Source: Microbacterium sp. LWH7-1.2
GTDB lineage: Bacteria > Actinomycetota > Actinomycetes > Actinomycetales > Microbacteriaceae
Reading direction: 5' to 3'
DNA: 64,000 nt
Assembly: GCF_038397755.1 (NCBI RefSeq)
Contig: NZ_CP151637.1
Coordinates: 992,001-1,056,000, forward strand
Within the stretch, counting starts at the first letter, position 1. Each line of letters opens with the position of its first letter. The notes under the pieces are model-generated. The model was not told where the DNA came from. It did no database searches and saw only the letters and a program-made list of their open reading frames with translations. This document shows positions 56,456-63,900 of this stretch, in pieces. Both the position numbers and the translations under genes were made by a program.

Positions 56456-57187
56456 ATGAGCCGCCCGCAACCCGCACAGCTGCCGCTGTGGGATGTGCCG
56501 GACTGGGTTCGCATCGTGGGCGTGTTCGACCTCGAGACCACGGGCGTCGACGTCACCGCCGATCGCATCGTGACGGCCCACGTGGGTCTACTCGACGCCT
56601 CGGGCCGCGTCATCCGTGCGCGCGACTGGCTCGCCGACCCCGGCGTCGAGATCCCCGAGGGTGCGAGTGCGATCCACGGCATCTCCACCGAGCACGCGCG
56701 CGCGAATGGCCGGCCCGCCGGCGAGGTCGTGGGCGAAGTGGTCGCGGCGGTGAGCGCGCTGCTGGACGCAGGCATCCCGGTCGTCGCGTACAACGCGCCG
56801 TTCGACTTCTCGCTGCTGAAATACGAGTCGCTGCGGCACGGCGTCACGCCGATCGAGGACCCTTCGCCGGTCATCGACCCTCTCGTGGTCGACAAGGCGT
56901 ACGACCGGTGGCGCAAGGGCAAGCGCACGCTCGAGGTGGTCGCTGCCCACCACGCCGTGCGGCTGGACGCCGCGCACGAGGCGTCGGCCGACGCGGTGGC
57001 GGCGGGCCGCGTCGCCCAGGCGCTCGCCGAGCGCTTCGCGCCGTGGCTGCCCGCGACCGTGCACGAACTGCACACCCGCCAGATCGGCTGGGCCCGGGCG
57101 CAAGCCGAGAGCCTCACCGAGTACTTCATCCGCATTGGGCGGCTCGACCCCGACGACCGGCTCGACGGGCGCTGGCCGATCCGCTGA
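56456..57187 (+). CDS. DEDDh 3'-5' exonuclease-domain protein
   Basis: A 243-residue protein of the DnaQ/epsilon-like exonuclease fold. VGVFDLETTGVDVTADRIVTA has the first Asp and Glu (DxExTG), GISTEHARANGRPA, VAYNAPFDFSLLK the second Asp, and HEASADAVAAGRVAQAL the His and last Asp of the DEDDh set. It probably trims DNA or RNA ends in repair or processing. TACCGT ends 7 bases before the ATG. A terminator follows, shared with rpmE2. Confidence 0.9.
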   Translation: MSRPQPAQLPLWDVPDWVRIVGVFDLETTGVDVTADRIVTAHVGLLDASGRVIRARDWLADPGVEIPEGASAIHGISTEHARANGRPAGEVVGEVVAAVSALLDAGIPVVAYNAPFDFSLLKYESLRHGVTPIEDPSPVIDPLVVDKAYDRWRKGKRTLEVVAAHHAVRLDAAHEASADAVAAGRVAQALAERFAPWLPATVHELHTRQIGWARAQAESLTEYFIRIGRLDPDDRLDGRWPIR

Positions 57188-57203
57188 TGCGGCCCCGGAA
57201 ACG

Positions 57204-57232
57204 CGAAGACCCCGCCGTGGGCGGGGTCTTCG
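57204..57232. terminator. Bidirectional hairpin terminator
   Basis: CGAAGACCCCGCC (57204-57216) and GGCGGGGTCTTCG (57220-57232) form a perfect 13-bp stem with a 3-base loop, GTG. It lies between the converging exonuclease and rpmE2 genes. Confidence 0.88.
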
Positions 57233-57244
57233 GGGCGGAGCTGC

Positions 57245-57499
57245 TTACTTGGAGCCGCCGAAGTTCTTGAAGCGCTGGTTGAACTTCTCGACACGACCGG
57301 CCGAGTCCATGATGCGCTGCTTGCCCGTGTAGAACGGGTGCGAGGCCGACGAGATCTCGACGTCGATGACGGGGTACTCGACGCCGTCGAGCTCGATCGT
57401 CTTGTCGCTGGTCACCGTCGAGCGGGTGAGGAAGGTCTCGCCCGAGCCGAGGTCACGGAACACGACGGCCTGGTAGTCCGGGTGGAGGTCAGTCTTCAT
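57245..57499 (-). CDS. rpmE2: 50S ribosomal protein L31, type B
   Basis: An 84-residue bL31 of the zinc-independent type: [16 protein letters not shown], then [41 protein letters not shown], with no CxxC pairs. Type B proteins often replace the cysteine-containing form when zinc is low, though many Micrococcales appear to have only this one. GAAAGGAC lies before the ATG at 57499. The roughly 75-nt leader upstream contains two hairpins and may autoregulate it. Confidence 0.97.
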   Translation of the reverse strand: MKTDLHPDYQAVVFRDLGSGETFLTRSTVTSDKTIELDGVEYPVIDVEISSASHPFYTGKQRIMDSAGRVEKFNQRFKNFGGSK

Positions 57500-57580
57500 G
57501 ATGGTCCTTTGAGGATGGTGCCCTGGATTTTGCCAGGGCGGTCAAAGTCTGGGGTGCGAATGCACCAAAGAGAGATTCTA
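57500..57580 (-). promoter_or_regulatory. Structured rpmE2 leader with candidate -10
   Basis: On the minus strand TAGAAT (57580-57575) is a good -10. The transcript would then carry two hairpins before the start: GGTGC/GCACC with a 4-base loop (57553-57566) and GCCCTGG/CCAGGGC with a 6-base loop (57520-57539). Ribosomal-protein L31 leaders, including actinobacterial ones, have been described as autoregulatory RNA; this candidate needs a covariance match. Confidence 0.55.
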
Positions 57581-57620
57581 CCAGTCTCCGGCGCGGACGC
57601 CGAACCGGCCGCTTCGAGAC

Positions 57621-58406
57621 TCAGTGCTCGGCGCGGGCGGCGTATCGACCGCCCTCTTCGTTGAGGCGGATCGGAACGCCGAACGTGTCGGTCAGGGCCT
57701 CGGCGGTCAGGGTCTCGCGGATGGGACCTGCCGCCACCGCCTGGCCGTCGCGAAGCAGCAGCACGTGGGTGAATCCGATGGGGATCTCTTCGACGTGGTG
57801 CGTGACCATGATCATCGCCGGTGTCGTGGGCGCCTGGGCGTAGCCGCCCAGCAGGATGAGGAGCTCTTCGCGGGCGCCGAGGTCGAGACTGGCGGTCGGC
57901 TCGTCGAGGAGCAGCAGCTCGGGGTCGGTCATCACGGCACGGGCGATCTGGACGCGCTTCTGCTCGCCGTCGCTGAGGGTGCCGAACGTGCGGTCGGCGA
58001 GGTGGTCGAGCTTCCACTCCGCCAGCACGCGCAGTGCGCGGCGCTCGTCGATGTCCTCATAGTCCTCGCGCCAGCGGCCGAGCACCGAGTACGCCGCGGT
58101 CAGGACGACGTTGAGGACGGTCTCCTCCGGCGGCACGCGACGCGCCATCGCCGAGGAGGCGAACCCGATCCGGGGCCGCAGGTCGAAGACGTCCGTGCGT
58201 CCGAGGCGCTCCCCGAGGATGGTCACGACGCCCGACGTGGGGTGCAGCAGCGTGTCGGCCATCTGGAGCACGGTGGTCTTGCCGGCGCCGTTGGGTCCGA
58301 GGACCACCCAGCGCTCGTCGTCGTTGATGGTCCAGTCCAGGTGGTCGACGATGTTCCGGGTGTTTCGGCGGACGACGACGTCGGAGAACTCGAGCACCTG
58401 GGGCAT
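57621..58406 (-). CDS. ABC transporter ATP-binding protein
   Basis: A 261-residue stand-alone ATPase. VVLGPNGAGKTTVLQMA (Walker A), GTLSDGEQKRVQIARA (signature), LLLLDEPTASLDLGA (Walker B) and VTHHVEEIP (switch His) are complete. The type is close to the YlmA/ModF-like ABC ATPases without a dedicated permease nearby. No membrane or substrate-binding gene is adjacent, so the partner is unknown. TAGGCT ends 6 bases before the ATG, a leaderless pattern. It lies downstream of glgA on the same strand with a 9-bp gap. Confidence 0.9.
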   Translation of the reverse strand: MPQVLEFSDVVVRRNTRNIVDHLDWTINDDERWVVLGPNGAGKTTVLQMADTLLHPTSGVVTILGERLGRTDVFDLRPRIGFASSAMARRVPPEETVLNVVLTAAYSVLGRWREDYEDIDERRALRVLAEWKLDHLADRTFGTLSDGEQKRVQIARAVMTDPELLLLDEPTASLDLGAREELLILLGGYAQAPTTPAMIMVTHHVEEIPIGFTHVLLLRDGQAVAAGPIRETLTAEALTDTFGVPIRLNEEGGRYAARAEH

Positions 58407-58415
58407 GCTGACAGC

Positions 58416-59609
58416 CTATCGGCCGCCGCCGGCCACCTCCGCGTACAGCTCGGCCGTCTGATCGCCGATGCGCTGCCAGCTGAAGTCCTCGGTCGCGCGC
58501 CTCCGCCCGGCCGCGCCGTACTCTCTCGCGCGCTCCGGATCGCTCACGACCTCGGTGAGCACGCGCGCGAGATCCGCCACGTACTGCTCGGGATCGGTCG
58601 GGGTTCCCGTGCCGTCCTGCACCTGATCGATCGGCACGAGGCGCCCGGTGACGCCGTCCACGACGACCTCGGGGATGCCGCCGGTCGCCGTGCCGACGAC
58701 GGCGGCGCCGCAGGCCATGGCCTCGAGGTTCACGATGCCGAGCGGCTCGTAGACCGATGGGCAGACGAAGGTCGTCGCCGCGCTGAGGATCGTGCACAGC
58801 TCGTGGCGTGACAGCATCCGATCCAGCCACACCACGCCCTCGCGGGTCGCCTGCAGCCCGCGGACGAGCCCTTCGACCTCCGCCATGATCTGCGGTGTGT
58901 CGGGCGCGCCGGCGGCGAGGATCACCTGCACATCGGCAGGGAGGCGCTCGGCGGCGCGGAGGAAGTACGGCAGCCCCTTCTGCCGCGTGATGCGTCCGAC
59001 GAAGACCACCGACGGCTTCGCCGGGTCGATCCCGAGCTCCGCCAGCAGCGCGAGATCCTCGACCGGATGCCACGCCTCGACGTCGATCCCGTTGTAGATC
59101 ACCCGCACGCGCTCAGGGTCGAGCGACGGGTAGCTGCGGAGGATGTCCTCGCGCATGCCGTTGCTCACCGCGACGATGGCGGCGGCGCTCTCGTACGCCG
59201 ACTTCTCGATCCAGCTCGAGACCGCGTACCCGCCGCCGAGCTGCTCGGCCTTCCACGGGCGCAGGGGCTCGAGACTGTGTGCCGTCACGATATGCGGGAT
59301 CCCGTGCAGCAGCGAGGCGAGGTGTCCCGCGAAGTTCGCGTACCAGGTGTGGCTGTGCACGACGTCGGCGCCGGCGACATCCGTCACGATCTCGAGATCC
59401 GTGCCGAGCGTCTGCACCGCGGCGTTGGCGGAGGAGAGCTCGGCGGGCACGCTGTAGGAGGTGGTGCCCTCCTCGTCGCGCTGAGCGCCGAACGCCCGCA
59501 CCCGGACGTCGATGCTCGCGCGGAGCGCCTTGACGAGCTCCGTCACATGGACGCCGGCGCCACCATAGATCTCGGGCGGGTACTCCTTGGTCACGATGTC
59601 GACGCGCAT
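58416..59609 (-). CDS. glgA: Glycogen synthase / alpha-glucan glucosyltransferase
   Basis: A 397-residue GT-B glycosyltransferase. YPPEIYGGAGVHVTEL is the N-terminal sugar-nucleotide loop, VIYNGIDVEAWHP, VVFVGRITRQKGLPYFL, and PSVYEPLGIVNLEAMACGAAVVGT holds the E-x7-E donor motif. Short GlgA proteins of this type in actinobacteria can use ADP-glucose (GlgM-like, giving maltose 1-phosphate in mycobacteria). It is divergent from glgC, which makes ADP-glucose. The -10 TAGGTT ends 7 bases before the ATG. Confidence 0.93.
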   Translation of the reverse strand: MRVDIVTKEYPPEIYGGAGVHVTELVKALRASIDVRVRAFGAQRDEEGTTSYSVPAELSSANAAVQTLGTDLEIVTDVAGADVVHSHTWYANFAGHLASLLHGIPHIVTAHSLEPLRPWKAEQLGGGYAVSSWIEKSAYESAAAIVAVSNGMREDILRSYPSLDPERVRVIYNGIDVEAWHPVEDLALLAELGIDPAKPSVVFVGRITRQKGLPYFLRAAERLPADVQVILAAGAPDTPQIMAEVEGLVRGLQATREGVVWLDRMLSRHELCTILSAATTFVCPSVYEPLGIVNLEAMACGAAVVGTATGGIPEVVVDGVTGRLVPIDQVQDGTGTPTDPEQYVADLARVLTEVVSDPERAREYGAAGRRRATEDFSWQRIGDQTAELYAEVAGGGR

Positions 59610-59623
59610 GGCACGAAACCTAA

Positions 59624-59645
59624 TACACGCGGACGCCCGCGTGTA
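59624..59645. promoter_or_regulatory. 22-bp dyad between glgA and glgC
   Basis: TACACGCGG (59624-59632) and CCGCGTGTA (59637-59645) are exact inverted repeats around ACGC. The site abuts the glgA -10 (TAGGTT on the minus strand) and lies about 30 bp upstream of the glgC -10 (TAGGGT, 59674-59679). It is placed to control both genes. Confidence 0.7.
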
Positions 59646-59686
59646 ACGGGTACCCGGAATCTCCCACCGGCCCTAGGGTGGGTGCC

Positions 59687-60931
59687 ATGCCAGCAGCCCC
59701 CAAGGTCTTCGGAATCATCCTCGCCGGCGGCGAAGGGAAGCGGCTGATGCCGTTGACCGCGGATCGCGCCAAGCCCGCCGTCCCGTTCGGCGGGCAGTAC
59801 CGACTCATCGACTTCGCGATTTCGAACCTGATCAACTCGGGCCTCAGGCAGATCGTGGTGCTGACGCAGTACAAGTCCCACAGCCTCGACCGCCACATCT
59901 CGCAGACCTGGCGCATGTCGGCTCTGCTGGACTCCTATGTCGCGTCGGTTCCCGCGCAGCAGCGCCTCGGCAAGCGGTGGTTCTCCGGATCGGCGGACGC
60001 GATCCTGCAGAGCCTCAACCTCATCAACGACGAGCAGCCCGACATCGTCGTCGTGATCGGCGCAGACCACGTCTACCGGATGGACTTCCGGCAGATGCTC
60101 GCCGCCCACATCGAATCGGGCGCGCGGGCCACGGTCGCCGGCATCCGTCAGCCGATCTCCCTGGCGAACCAGTTCGGCGTGATCGACGTCGACCCCGACG
60201 ACCCGATGCGCATCCGCGAGTTCCTGGAGAAGCCGCAGAACGCGATCGGTCTGGCCGATGCGCCCGACCAGGTGCTCGCCTCCATGGGCAACTACATCTT
60301 CGACACCGACGCGCTCATCGAGGCCGTCGAGTCCGACGGCGAGCTGCCGACGTCCAACCACGACATGGGCGGCGACATCGTCCCCTACTTCGTGGATCGC
60401 GGCGAGGCCGGCGTCTACGACATGAACCGCAACGACGTGCCGGGTTCGACCGACCGCGACCGTTACTACTGGCGCGACGTGGGAACCATCGACTCGTTCT
60501 TCGACGCGCACCGCGACCTGATCTCGACGCTGCCGGTGTTCAACCTGTACAACATGGACTGGCCGATCCACTCGCAGGCGGTCAACTCCCCGCCCGCGAA
60601 GTTCGTGCGCGATTCGGTCGGCCGCATCGGCAACGCGATCGACTCGATCGTGTCGCTCGGCTCGGTGCTCTCCGGCACGCATCTCGAGCGCAGCGTGGTG
60701 GGCCCCTGGACGCTGGCCGGCGGCGGATCGACGATCACCGACTCGGTGCTGTTCGACCACGTGCAGGTCGGCGCTGGCGCGCGCGTGCACCGCGCGATCC
60801 TCGACAAGAACGTCGTCCTCGAGGACGGCGCCACGGTCGGCGTCGACCGTGACAAGGACCTCGCGCGCGGCTTCACGATCACCGACACCGGCATCACCGT
60901 CGTCGGCAAGGGGTTCCGCGTCGAGCGCTGA
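59687..60931 (+). CDS. glgC: Glucose-1-phosphate adenylyltransferase
   Basis: A 414-residue enzyme that makes ADP-glucose from glucose 1-phosphate and [32 protein letters not shown] in parts has the nucleotide loop, [34 protein letters not shown]-like [10 protein letters not shown], and [11 protein letters not shown]; the C terminus is a left-handed beta-helix ([22 protein letters not shown]). GlgC commits carbon to glycogen. The ATG at 59687 has TAGGGT ending 7 bases upstream. It is divergent from glgA. Confidence 0.96.
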   Translation: MPAAPKVFGIILAGGEGKRLMPLTADRAKPAVPFGGQYRLIDFAISNLINSGLRQIVVLTQYKSHSLDRHISQTWRMSALLDSYVASVPAQQRLGKRWFSGSADAILQSLNLINDEQPDIVVVIGADHVYRMDFRQMLAAHIESGARATVAGIRQPISLANQFGVIDVDPDDPMRIREFLEKPQNAIGLADAPDQVLASMGNYIFDTDALIEAVESDGELPTSNHDMGGDIVPYFVDRGEAGVYDMNRNDVPGSTDRDRYYWRDVGTIDSFFDAHRDLISTLPVFNLYNMDWPIHSQAVNSPPAKFVRDSVGRIGNAIDSIVSLGSVLSGTHLERSVVGPWTLAGGGSTITDSVLFDHVQVGAGARVHRAILDKNVVLEDGATVGVDRDKDLARGFTITDTGITVVGKGFRVER

Positions 60932-60973
60932 CACACGGCGGGAGCGGCATCCGGGTCCCGCTAGCGTGGGAGC

Positions 60974-61615
60974 ATGCCTGTCGCCCCCGCCCGCTTCCTC
61001 GTCGTGCTCGACGCCGACTCCACGCTCATCCGCAACGAGGTCATCGAGCTGATCGCCGACGAGGCGGGACGCGGCGCGGAGGTCGCCGCGGCGACGGAGG
61101 CCGCGATGCGCGGCGAGGTCGACTTCGCGACCAGCCTGCGCTCGCGTGTCGAAGCTCTCGAAGGCGTGCCTGTGACGGCGTTCGCGCGCGTGCTCGCGCG
61201 CATCGAGCCGACGCCGGGTGTGCGAGAACTCGTCGCGGCCGTGCACGAGCGCGGCGGCGCCGTCGGCGTCGTGTCGGGCGGGTTCCACGAGATCCTCGAC
61301 ACCGTCGCCCCAGAGCTCGGCGTCGACGTGTGGCGCGCCAACCGTCTCGCGACGAGCGACGGCGCCCTGAGCGGCACCGTCGACGGCGGGATCGTGGATG
61401 CCGCGGGCAAGGCCGCCGCCCTCCGCGAATGGGCCGACGAGCGCGATGTGCCGCTCAGCCGCACGCTCGCAATCGGCGACGGCGCGAATGACCTCGAGAT
61501 GATGGCGGTCGCCGGGCTCGGCGTCGCGTTCAACGCGAAGCCCGCGGTGCGCGAGCGCGCCGACGTGGTCGTCGGCCCGATCGACCTCGCCGAGGTCATC
61601 CCGCTGCTGCCGTAG
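60974..61615 (+). CDS. serB: Phosphoserine phosphatase-type HAD enzyme
   Basis: A 213-residue HAD hydrolase. VVLDADSTLIRNEVIE holds the nucleophile Asp (a DxDST form), GVVSGGFHEI motif II, LAIGDGANDLEMMAVAGLGVAFNAKP motifs III/IV. The pattern DMDST/GDGANDLEM is that of SerB, which makes L-serine from O-phosphoserine. It is shorter than SerB with an ACT domain. TAGCGT ends 6 bases before the ATG. It is 42 bp after glgC. Confidence 0.92.
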   Translation: MPVAPARFLVVLDADSTLIRNEVIELIADEAGRGAEVAAATEAAMRGEVDFATSLRSRVEALEGVPVTAFARVLARIEPTPGVRELVAAVHERGGAVGVVSGGFHEILDTVAPELGVDVWRANRLATSDGALSGTVDGGIVDAAGKAAALREWADERDVPLSRTLAIGDGANDLEMMAVAGLGVAFNAKPAVRERADVVVGPIDLAEVIPLLP

Positions 61616-61677
61616 ACCGTCGGCCTGCCCCTGTCGCAGTCTGTTCCGATGTCGGGCGCCGTCGGTAGCGTCGGAGC

Positions 61678-62385
61678 ATGCACATCATCCTCGTTCCCGG
61701 GCTGTGGCTCGACGCGTCGTCGTGGGGCGACATCGACCCCGCTCTCGAAGCCGCCGGGCATCGCACCCACGCTCTCACGATGCCCGGAGTCGGCGTCCCC
61801 GCCACCGAGTCCGCCGGCATCGGCATCGCGGACTGGGTGGCGGCGACCGTCGCCCAGATCGACCGCCTCGACGGGCCCGTCGTCCTCGTCGGGCACTCCG
61901 GTGGCGGCAACGTCGTCTACGGCGCCGTCGACGCCCGACCCGACAGGGTCGCGCATGTCGTGTTCCTCGACACGTTCCCACCCGGAGACGGCGGTTCGAT
62001 CTCCGAGTTCCCCGTCCTCGACGGCGTGATCCCCTTCCCCGGCTGGGACTTCTTCGACGAGTCCGATGTCGCCGACCTCGATCCGCAGACCAGAGCCGAC
62101 GCCGCCGCCCGGGCGAAGTCGGTACCCGAGAAGGTGCCGACCGATCCGATCCGTCTCACGGACGAAAGGCGGCGCACCGTGCCGGCGACGATGATCACCG
62201 GAACGGTGCCGGCGGCGCAGGTCCGCGAGATCATCGCGGCGGCGCCGCCGTGGGCGGCAGAGCTCGCCGCGCTCGAGCACCTCGACATCGTCGAGCTCGG
62301 TTCACCCGGAGACCCCACCGGCCACTGGCCGCAGTTCTCGCGACCCGGCGCGGTCGCCGAGGCGATCCTCCAGGCGATCGGCTGA
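61678..62385 (+). CDS. Alpha/beta-fold hydrolase
   Basis: A 235-residue alpha/beta hydrolase. IILVPGLWLDASSWGDI is the first strand with the oxyanion region, VVLVGHSGGGNVVYGAV the nucleophile elbow (Ser in G-H-S-G-G), and GHWPQFSRP the catalytic His near the C terminus; the acid is probably the Asp of DIVELGSPGDP. The family includes EstC-type esterases. TAGCGT ends 6 bases before the ATG. A strong palindrome lies just downstream. Confidence 0.88.
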   Translation: MHIILVPGLWLDASSWGDIDPALEAAGHRTHALTMPGVGVPATESAGIGIADWVAATVAQIDRLDGPVVLVGHSGGGNVVYGAVDARPDRVAHVVFLDTFPPGDGGSISEFPVLDGVIPFPGWDFFDESDVADLDPQTRADAAARAKSVPEKVPTDPIRLTDERRRTVPATMITGTVPAAQVREIIAAAPPWAAELAALEHLDIVELGSPGDPTGHWPQFSRPGAVAEAILQAIG

Positions 62386-62389
62386 ACGT

Positions 62390-62431
62390 CGACGGGCTCA
62401 GCGCACGCAACCCCGGTCGCTGAGCCCGTCG
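62390..62431. repeat. REP-like palindrome acting as terminator
   Basis: CGACGGGCTCAGCG (62390-62403) and CGCTGAGCCCGTCG (62418-62431) form a perfect 14-bp inverted repeat around a 14-base loop. The core CCCCGGTCGCTGAGC resembles palindromes I recall as repeated in Micrococcales genomes and is partly shared with 45441-45470. It lies between the converging hydrolase and fabG genes and can terminate both. Confidence 0.7.
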
Positions 62432-62471
62432 CCGGGCACTGCGGCCGTCGAAGCTCGATGAGTGCTGCGGG

Positions 62472-63182
62472 TCAGTGCCCCATGCCGAGGCCGCCGTCGA
62501 CGGGGATCACGGCTCCGGAGATGTAGGCGGCGTCGTCCGAGGCGATCCACGTCACGACGCCCGCCACCTCGTCCGGGGACGCGAAGCGCCCGGCGGGGAT
62601 GTTCTTCTTGTACTCGGCCTGCGTCTCATCCGCGAGTTCTGCGGTCATGTCCGTCTCGATGAAGCCGGGCGCGACGACGTTCGCGGTGATGCCGCGGGCG
62701 CCCAGCTCGCGGGTGAGCGATCGGGCGAAGCCGACGAGCGCGCTCTTGGAAGCGGCGTAGTTGATCTGGCCCGCCGAGCCGTACAGCCCGACCACGCTCG
62801 AGATCAGCACGACGCGGCCCCAGCGGGCGCGCAGCATGCCCTTCGAGGCGCGCTTGACGACACGGAACGCGCCGCCGAGGTTGGTCGACACGACGCTGTC
62901 GAAGTCGTCCTCGGTCATGCGCAGCAGGAGGGTGTCCTTCGTGATGCCGGCGTTCGCGACCACGATCTCGACCGGGCCCAGAGCGTTCTCGACCTCGGTG
63001 AACGCGGCGTCTACGGCTGCAGCATCCGTCACGTCCGCCCGCACGGTGAGAGTTCCCTCGGGACCCTCGCCGGAGCGTGCGGTGACGGCGACCCTGTAGC
63101 CCTCGGCGACGAAGCGCTCCGCGATGGCGCGGCCGATGCCGCGGTTTCCGCCGGTGACGAGGACGACGCGATCGGTGGACAT
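62472..63182 (-). CDS. fabG: 3-oxoacyl-ACP reductase FabG-type SDR
   Basis: A 236-residue SDR. VLVTGGNRGIGRAIAERF (cofactor loop), VVANAGIT, ISSVVGLYGSAGQINYAASKSALVGF (Ser, Tyr and Lys of the triad) and VAPGFIETDM are complete. PVDGGLGMGH is the usual FabG C terminus. It reduces 3-oxoacyl-ACP in fatty acid synthesis. The ATG at 63182 has GGGAG 7 bases upstream. It is divergent from the DUF4190 gene. Confidence 0.94.
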   Translation of the reverse strand: MSTDRVVLVTGGNRGIGRAIAERFVAEGYRVAVTARSGEGPEGTLTVRADVTDAAAVDAAFTEVENALGPVEIVVANAGITKDTLLLRMTEDDFDSVVSTNLGGAFRVVKRASKGMLRARWGRVVLISSVVGLYGSAGQINYAASKSALVGFARSLTRELGARGITANVVAPGFIETDMTAELADETQAEYKKNIPAGRFASPDEVAGVVTWIASDDAAYISGAVIPVDGGLGMGH

Positions 63183-63308
63183 GGTGACACTCCCGGGGTT
63201 GTGGCGGATCCGCACCAGCCTATCGGCGCGGCCCCGATCGGCCCGCCTGTTTGACACCCCGGCGGCGCCGCTGGGACGCTGGTCCCAGACATCGAAGAAA
63301 GGCCGCCC

Positions 63309-63833
63309 GTGAGCGACAACACCCCGCAGAACCCCGCATCGGAACCCGGGGCATACCCGCCGGTTCCGCCCGCTCCGGCGGCGGATCAGCCCGCCCAGCC
63401 GGCTCCTGGCGCGTACCCGCCGCCCGCCCAGGGCGCCTATCCCCCGCCGGCCTACGGCGCGCCCGCCGCGCCCGCGTACGGCAGCGCCCCCGCCTACGGC
63501 TCAGCCCCGGCGTACGGCGCTGCTCCCGGCTACGGCTACGGCGCACCGGCGAAGACGAACACCCTCGCGATCGTGTCCCTCATCGCATCGATCTCGAGCT
63601 TCGTGATCCTCCCGTTCATCGGCTCGATCGTGGGCGTGATCACGGGCCACATGTCGCTCAATCAGCTCAAGACGAGCGGCGAGCAGGGGCGCGGGATGGC
63701 GCTCGCCGGCACGATCGTCGGCTGGGTCGGTCTGGGCCTCACGATCCTCGGGATCATCGCGGCGATCCTCTTCTTCGCGTTCTTCGCATCGATCTACCAG
63801 GACTACGGCTCATACAGCAGTTACGGCTCCTGA
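63309..63833 (+). CDS. DUF4190 membrane protein with Pro/Ala/Tyr-rich N terminus
   Basis: A 174-residue protein. The first 80 residues are low-complexity repeats such as PAYGSAPAYGSAPAYGAAP and GAYPPPAQGAYPPPAYG. Two hydrophobic spans follow (AIVSLIASISSFVILPFIGS, then LAGTIVGWVGLGLTILGIIAAILFFAFF), with MSLNQLKTSGEQGRGMALAG between them, the DUF4190 signature. Its function is unknown. AAAGG is 7 bases before the GTG at 63309. A strong hairpin follows. Confidence 0.85.
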   Translation: MSDNTPQNPASEPGAYPPVPPAPAADQPAQPAPGAYPPPAQGAYPPPAYGAPAAPAYGSAPAYGSAPAYGAAPGYGYGAPAKTNTLAIVSLIASISSFVILPFIGSIVGVITGHMSLNQLKTSGEQGRGMALAGTIVGWVGLGLTILGIIAAILFFAFFASIYQDYGSYSSYGS

Positions 63834-63836
63834 AAC

Positions 63837-63869
63837 GCATCGCCCCGGGACACGTCCCCGGGGCGATGC
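63837..63869 (+). terminator. Intrinsic terminator of the DUF4190 gene
   Basis: GCATCGCCCCGGG (63837-63849) and CCCGGGGCGATGC (63857-63869) pair over 13 bp around ACACGTC, starting 4 bases after the stop codon. Confidence 0.85.
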
Positions 63870-63900
63870 CGCGGTGCAACCGGCGTACCCTGGAAGTACC

